Assembly (NCBI RefSeq): GCF_000612505.1 | Contig: NZ_CP004078.1 | Coordinates: 1-12,500 of the forward strand | From: Paenibacillus sabinae T27 | GTDB taxonomy: Bacteria > Bacillota > Bacilli > Paenibacillales > Paenibacillaceae | Direction of reading: 5' to 3' | Length of the DNA: 12,500 nucleotides | Shown: piece by piece, positions 7,895-12,500 of the stretch | How the letters are laid out: each line of letters opens with the position of its first letter | Position numbering within the stretch: position 1 is the stretch's first letter | Made by a program: the position numbers and the translations under genes | Notes under the pieces: model-generated | What the model was told of the DNA's origin: nothing | What the model saw: the letters and a program-made list of their open reading frames with translations, nothing else | Databases searched by the model: none

Positions 7895-10447
7895 ATGGCT
7901 GAACAAAATAACCCGCAAATCAGGGATCGGGACATCGGTGTCGAAATGCGCGATTCCTTTATGGATTACGCAATGAGCATCATTGTGAGCCGGGCTTTGC
8001 CGGACGTTCGGGACGGACTTAAGCCGGTGCACCGGCGCATTTTGTTTGCGATGTCGGAGCTTGGAATGTCGCCGGATAAGCCTTACAAGAAATCGGCGAG
8101 AATCGTCGGTGAGGTTATCGGCAAGTACCATCCGCACGGTGACTCGGCCGTGTATGAGACGATGGTCCGGATGGCTCAAGATTTCTCCATGCGCTATATG
8201 CTGGTTGATGGGCATGGTAATTTCGGCTCGATTGACGGCGATATGGCTGCGGCAATGCGTTATACGGAAGCCAGACTTTCCAAGATCGCCATGGAAATGC
8301 TGCGCGATTTAAACAAGGAAACGGTTGATTTTATTCCGAACTATGACGGCGAGGAGAATGAACCTGCTGTTCTGCCTTCCCGTTTTCCCAATCTGTTGGT
8401 CAACGGGGTATCTGGTATTGCTGTAGGGATGGCTACCAACATTCCGCCGCATAATCTGGGCGAGGTCATTGACGGCGTACAGGCCATGATCCGCAACCCC
8501 GAAATTACGCCAATCGAACTTATGGAATATATCAAAGGCCCGGATTTTCCAACGGCCGGATATATTTTAGGCCGCGAAGGCATACGCCAGGCGTATCGTA
8601 CGGGCCGCGGCTCGGTCACGATGCGTGCAAAGGCACTGATCGAAGAGGAGAGTAACGGCAAGGCGCGGATTGTTGTAAATGAGCTGCCTTATCAGGTTAA
8701 CAAAGCGCGTCTGGTGGAGAAAATTGCCGAGCTGGTGCGCGAGAAGCGGATTGAAGGCATTACCGACCTTCGGGACGAATCGGACCGCAACGGCATGCGC
8801 GTCGTGATTGAAGTCAGACGGGATGTCAACGCGAATGTTGTACTCAATAATCTCTACAAACACACTTCGATGCAGTCTACCTTTGGCATCAATATGCTGG
8901 CTATTGTCGGCAAAGAGCCGAAGGTGCTGAACCTGCGCGACGTGCTGTACCACTATTTGCAGCATCAGGTCGAGGTTATCCGCCGCCGGACCGAATTTGA
9001 ACTGAAGAAGGCCGAAGCCCGGGCGCATATTCTGGAAGGATTGCGCATAGCGCTGGATAACCTGGATGAGGTTATCGCTCTGATCCGCGCTTCGCGTACG
9101 GTCGATATTGCGCGCGAAGGTCTGATCGAGACCTTCAGCCTCAGTGCCGAGCAGGCACAGGCGATTCTGGACATGCGGATGCAGCGTCTGACCGGTCTGG
9201 AGCGCGACAAGATCGAGAACGAATATAACGAGCTGCTGGTGAAGATAGCCGAGTACAAGGCCATTCTAGGCGATGAAGCGCTCGTGCTTGAGATTATCAG
9301 CAATGAGCTGCAGGAACTGCGTGACCGGTATGCCGATGATCGTCGGACCGAGATCACTATCGGAGAAGAAAGCATTCTCGATGAGGATCTGATCCCGCGC
9401 GAAGAGGTCGTCATAACGGTATCCCATACCGGTTACATCAAGCGTCTTCCGGTAACCACTTACCGCAGCCAGAAACGCGGCGGCCGAGGTGTTGTGGGCA
9501 TGGACACGAAGGATGAGGACTTTGTTGAGCATCTCTTCGTCAGCAATTCCCATAACTATCTGATGTTCTTTACCGATAAAGGGAAGGTATACCGGATCAA
9601 GGCCTACGAAATTCCCGAGCTTGGACGTACGGCCCGCGGGACTCCGATTATTAACCTGCTTCAGATCGAGCAGGGAGAGAAGATCAGCGCGGTCATCCAG
9701 ATTGAGGAAACCGAAAGCGATCAATACCTGTTCTTTGCCACCCGCGAAGGTCTGGTGAAGAAGACGCCGCTCGAAGATTACAACAATATCCGTAAAGGCG
9801 GACTTATCGCCATCAATCTGCGGGAAGAGGATGAGCTGATCGATGTGAAGCTTACCGACGGAAAGCAGAAGCTGATTTTGGGCACGGCGGACGGAATGTC
9901 CATCACCTTCTCCGAGGAGGATGTCCGTTCCATGGGACGGAGCGCGACTGGCGTCAAGGGCATTACTCTGGATGAAGAGGATCATGTCATCGGTATGGAT
10001 TGTATCGATCAGAACCTGGATGTGCTCATTGTCACGACCAAGGGCTATGGCAAACGGACTCCTGCCGGCGATTACCGTCTGCAGACCCGCGGGGGCAAGG
10101 GAATCAAGACCATCAATCTTACGGAAAAGAACGGCCCTGTCGTCAGCCTCAAGGTCGTTAAGCAGGAAGAGGATCTGATGATCATCACGACGGGCGGAAC
10201 CTTGATCCGCATGAGTATGGACGGCATTTCGACCATGGGACGTTATGCGCAGGGTGTGAAGCTGATCAACATCCGCGAGGACGATGCCGTGTCTACCGTC
10301 TGCCGCACCGATAAGAGTGAGGAAGAGGAGGATGCGCAGTCCGATGAGACGGAAAGCGTCAATCCTGAGCTGACTGAGGCTTCGGAAGTCAATGAATCAG
10401 AATCTGCCGATTCCGATTCGGAAGATGGCGGAGAGACTCTGGAATAG
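7895..10447 (+). CDS. gyrA: DNA gyrase subunit A
   Basis: GyrA is the DNA cleavage and wrapping subunit of gyrase. The 850 residues are somewhat longer than the Bacillus protein because of the tail. The catalytic tyrosine is Y123 in [11 protein letters not shown] (118-128), preceded by R122. The quinolone-determining region [19 protein letters not shown] (77-95) has serine 84 and glutamate 88, the susceptible type. The C-terminal beta-pinwheel starts after about residue 500 and carries the GyrA box QKRGGRG at 526-532, needed for DNA wrapping. The last 45 residues (806-850) are a low-complexity acidic tail with 20 Asp or Glu and one Lys. The ATG at 7895 has AAGGAGGT at 7877-7884 with a 10-base gap. 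The gene has its own candidate promoter and ends at a strong terminator, so it is monocistronic. Confidence 0.98.
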   Translation: MAEQNNPQIRDRDIGVEMRDSFMDYAMSIIVSRALPDVRDGLKPVHRRILFAMSELGMSPDKPYKKSARIVGEVIGKYHPHGDSAVYETMVRMAQDFSMRYMLVDGHGNFGSIDGDMAAAMRYTEARLSKIAMEMLRDLNKETVDFIPNYDGEENEPAVLPSRFPNLLVNGVSGIAVGMATNIPPHNLGEVIDGVQAMIRNPEITPIELMEYIKGPDFPTAGYILGREGIRQAYRTGRGSVTMRAKALIEEESNGKARIVVNELPYQVNKARLVEKIAELVREKRIEGITDLRDESDRNGMRVVIEVRRDVNANVVLNNLYKHTSMQSTFGINMLAIVGKEPKVLNLRDVLYHYLQHQVEVIRRRTEFELKKAEARAHILEGLRIALDNLDEVIALIRASRTVDIAREGLIETFSLSAEQAQAILDMRMQRLTGLERDKIENEYNELLVKIAEYKAILGDEALVLEIISNELQELRDRYADDRRTEITIGEESILDEDLIPREEVVITVSHTGYIKRLPVTTYRSQKRGGRGVVGMDTKDEDFVEHLFVSNSHNYLMFFTDKGKVYRIKAYEIPELGRTARGTPIINLLQIEQGEKISAVIQIEETESDQYLFFATREGLVKKTPLEDYNNIRKGGLIAINLREEDELIDVKLTDGKQKLILGTADGMSITFSEEDVRSMGRSATGVKGITLDEEDHVIGMDCIDQNLDVLIVTTKGYGKRTPAGDYRLQTRGGKGIKTINLTEKNGPVVSLKVVKQEEDLMIITTGGTLIRMSMDGISTMGRYAQGVKLINIREDDAVSTVCRTDKSEEEEDAQSDETESVNPELTEASEVNESESADSDSEDGGETLE

Positions 10448-10466
10448 CATCATCTATTGGTTAAGA

Positions 10467-10505
10467 GAGTACCTGCAGCGAATGCTGACAGGTGCTCTTT
10501 TTTTT
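10467..10505 (+). terminator. Rho-independent terminator of gyrA
   Basis: GAGTACCTG (10467-10475) pairs with CAGGTGCTC (10489-10497) with one wobble. Inside, CAGC (10476-10479) pairs with GCTG (10484-10487) around GAAT, leaving one bulged A. Eight T follow (10498-10505). It is strong and ends the gyrA transcript 20 bases after the stop codon. Confidence 0.93.
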
Positions 10506-10542
10506 GCTTCCTAAAAAAATGACTAAACTAAAACTTTCATAC

Positions 10543-10571
10543 TAGTCGCTTCCCTATATTCATAATATAAT
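10543..10571 (+). promoter_or_regulatory. Candidate promoter of the HD-GYP gene
   Basis: A perfect -10 TATAAT (10566-10571) lies 17 bases after TAGTCG (10543-10548), which is a poor -35 (3 of 6). An inverted repeat TATATT-CAT-AATATA (10555-10569) overlaps the -10 and could be an operator. The gene follows a strong terminator, so a promoter is expected in this 118-base stretch. Confidence 0.4.
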
Positions 10572-10623
10572 TAGGAAAATAGTACCTATTTTTCAGCATG
10601 GAGAGAATAAAGGGGTTGAGCGT

Positions 10624-11721
10624 ATGCCGAGCATATCGGTGGCGGAAGTAAAACCGGGTTCAAAAGTAAGTAAAGATATCATTACGCCTTTGGGAGGGAC
10701 TCTGTTTTCCAAGGGAAAAGTATTGCTGCCGCGCGATATGGAAATACTGGAGGCTTTTCTTATCCAGCAAGTGGATATTCAAGGCTCGGAAGAGGACGTC
10801 ATAGCTTCGGAAGCCCCTGCAGCTCCTTTGAAGGGGGATGCCAAGAAGGGAACGGTTCCTTCAGTCTCTTCAGTGACCCGCAGCAGTTCACAACTGCACG
10901 AGGAATACGATAAAATGCTTGCGCTCATCAAAAGCTGTTATAGCTCAGCCAGCGCGGCAATTCTGCCTATTTATGATCTCCGCAGCGCCTTGGAATCGCT
11001 GATTGCCTATATCAAGGACTACCATGTTCTGAACTTTACGCCGCGGGCGCTTAATGATCAGGACTATATTTATCATAACGCCGTACTCTCCGCGCTGACC
11101 TCCTATAAGATTGCCCAATGGTGCGGATATCCCCAAAAAGAGTGGCTTCAGGTGGCCTTCGCCGGTCTGCTGCATGATATAGGAAATGCCAAAGTTGATT
11201 CTTTCATTCTTCAGAAGCCCGAACCGCTTACGCTTACCGAGAGAAATGAAGTGCGCAGGCATACGACGTATGGATATCAAATTTTGCGAAATGTAACGGC
11301 TATCAACGAAGGTGTCCGGCTTACAGCTTTGCAGCATCATGAAAAAATTGACGGATCGGGTTATCCACTTCGGCTTCAAGGCAGCCAGATTCACAACTAT
11401 GCGAAAATTGTCGCCGTAGCTGATATTTTTCATGCTATGACACTCGAGCGGGTATACAAGAAGGCACAATCGCCTTATCTCGTTTTGGAAGAAATCCAGA
11501 AAGAGGGCTTTGGCAAGCTGGACCCCGCAATTGTACAAACCTTTGTTTATAAGACGACAGAACTTCATAATGGAACCAAGATACGCCTTATCGACGGCCG
11601 GCAGGGGGAGATCATCTTCTCGGATCGCAGCAACCCTACACGTCCTTTAGTAAGCGTGGAAGGCCGAATCATTAATCTGGCGCATTCGCGCAACCTATAT
11701 ATTAAGGAGATCATCACGTAG
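10624..11721 (+). CDS. HD-GYP domain protein, probable c-di-GMP phosphodiesterase
   Basis: This 365-residue cytosolic protein has no signal peptide or membrane segment. An N-terminal domain (about 1-54) resembles those on other Firmicute HD-GYP proteins. An Ala/Ser-rich linker spans about 55-90. The HD-GYP domain runs from about 110 to 310. Likely metal ligands are H151, H184-D185 in LLHDIGNAKV, H213, H238-H239 and D267. The signature HHEKIDGSGYP is at 238-248, so the GYP motif is intact. The usual HDIGK lysine is asparagine (N188). A C-terminal beta-rich segment (about 315-365, TKIRLIDGRQGEI) follows. HD-GYP enzymes hydrolyse cyclic di-GMP or related dinucleotides; activity here is inferred. 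ATG 10624 has AAGGGG at 10610-10615. It lies between gyrA and the rRNA operon, with no clear terminator after it. Confidence 0.85.
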   Translation: MPSISVAEVKPGSKVSKDIITPLGGTLFSKGKVLLPRDMEILEAFLIQQVDIQGSEEDVIASEAPAAPLKGDAKKGTVPSVSSVTRSSSQLHEEYDKMLALIKSCYSSASAAILPIYDLRSALESLIAYIKDYHVLNFTPRALNDQDYIYHNAVLSALTSYKIAQWCGYPQKEWLQVAFAGLLHDIGNAKVDSFILQKPEPLTLTERNEVRRHTTYGYQILRNVTAINEGVRLTALQHHEKIDGSGYPLRLQGSQIHNYAKIVAVADIFHAMTLERVYKKAQSPYLVLEEIQKEGFGKLDPAIVQTFVYKTTELHNGTKIRLIDGRQGEIIFSDRSNPTRPLVSVEGRIINLAHSRNLYIKEIIT

Positions 11722-11757
11722 GGAAGATATTGGTTTTAAATTTATTTTCAAAAAGGG
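11722..11757. other. AT-rich spacer after the HD-GYP gene
   Basis: This short AT-rich stretch follows the HD-GYP stop codon and runs to the first rRNA promoter. I see no convincing stem followed by a T-run, so read-through from the HD-GYP gene into the rRNA operon is possible. Confidence 0.4.
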
Positions 11758-11786
11758 TTGCATAAAAAAATCAATCATGGTATATT
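11758..11786 (+). promoter_or_regulatory. rRNA operon promoter P1
   Basis: TTGCAT (11758-11763) and TATATT (11781-11786) are 17 bases apart. They lie in AT-rich DNA about 215 bases upstream of mature 16S rRNA. The same hexamers and spacing recur in P2, which supports both as the tandem promoters typical of Bacillales rRNA operons. Confidence 0.78.
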
Positions 11787-11822
11787 CTAATTCCGGCCAA
11801 GAAATACGAACTCTGCTTCAAA

Positions 11823-11871
11823 AAAAGAATTAAAAAAAGAGCTTGCATTAAATGGTCGGACATGATATATT
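11823..11871 (+). promoter_or_regulatory. rRNA operon promoter P2 with A-tract and extended -10
   Basis: TTGCAT (11843-11848) and TATATT (11866-11871) are 17 bases apart, exactly 85 bases downstream of P1. TGA precedes the -10, giving an extended -10. A-rich runs at about 11820-11840 lie where an UP element for the alpha subunit would be. This is probably the main promoter close to the rRNA. Confidence 0.8.
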
Positions 11872-11884
11872 ATAAAAGTTGCTG

Positions 11885-12000
11885 CTGACGAGAAATTGAA
11901 CGGCGGCAAAGAAGTTTGATCTTTGAAAACTGAACAACGAGTGAGTATTAAATGAGAAGAAATTCTCGTCAGTTTGTTTGATTGAGCTATCGGCTCTACC
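11885..12000 (+). promoter_or_regulatory. rRNA leader with boxA and processing stems
   Basis: GATCTTTGAAAAC at 11918-11930 is the boxA-like antitermination site seen in Bacillales rRNA leaders. CTGACGAGAA (11885-11894) and TTCTCGTCAG (11963-11972) can form a perfect 10-bp stem enclosing boxA. The right arm can instead pair locally as GAGAA-GAAA-TTCTC (11954-11967). GAGC-TATCG-GCTC (11984-11996) forms a last small hairpin just before mature 16S. Such stems usually guide processing and early folding. Confidence 0.65.

Positions 12001-12500
<500 letters not shown>

Noticed and set aside
11361..11369. DnaA-box-like TTATCCACT inside the HD-GYP gene
   Set aside because: It is an 8-of-9 match with no partner site, and its bases are explained by codons for the conserved GYP motif and the following leucine.
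10945..11568. Open frame of 207 codons on the minus strand inside the HD-GYP gene
   Set aside because: It is fully antisense to a gene with clear catalytic motifs and shows no family features.

Overview
This window is the replication-origin (dnaA) region of a Firmicute. The closest fit is Paenibacillus or a near relative in Paenibacillaceae. The evidence is the Bacillales gene order dnaA-dnaN-yaaA-recF-remB-gyrB, a spore-former-type YheC/YheD ATP-grasp gene, protein sequences close to Bacillus homologues but distinct from them, and a 16S rRNA 5' end with Paenibacillus-like variable regions. The genus is inferred from recalled family features, not from a search.

Layout. At 88-1434 is dnaA. 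The 231-base dnaA-dnaN spacer holds the unwinding half of oriC: a perfect DnaA box, a GC-rich patch, DnaA-trio-like CTA repeats and an AT-rich stretch, with two hairpins beside them. Then dnaN (1666-2808), the small S4-domain gene yaaA (2855-3076), recF (3244-4362), remB (4377-4625) and gyrB (4673-6583) follow on the plus strand, closed by a strong terminator at 6669-6713. Two more perfect DnaA boxes and one near-perfect box flank and enter the start of yaaA. A minus-strand ATP-grasp gene of the YheC/YheD family (6742-7605) separates gyrB from gyrA (7895-10447), which has its own candidate promoter and a strong terminator. An HD-GYP domain gene (10624-11721) follows, and then an rRNA operon: tandem promoters, a leader with boxA and stems, and the first ~500 bases of 16S rRNA, cut by the window end.

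How the parts work together. DnaA opens oriC, DnaN is the sliding clamp, RecF supports repair at gaps and stalled forks, and GyrB plus GyrA form the gyrase that removes positive supercoils ahead of forks. The rRNA operon runs co-directionally with the rightward fork. RemB is a DNA-binding regulator of biofilm matrix genes in Bacillus and is a conserved passenger here. The HD-GYP protein probably acts in cyclic-dinucleotide turnover. The YheC/YheD gene is the only head-on gene.

The gene content is ordinary for this lineage and I see no mobile element, CRISPR array or clearly new multi-gene system. The points worth a second look are small-scale: the architecture of the origin, the extra DnaA-box cluster at yaaA, alternative stems in the rRNA leader, and the head-on ATP-grasp gene between the gyrase genes.
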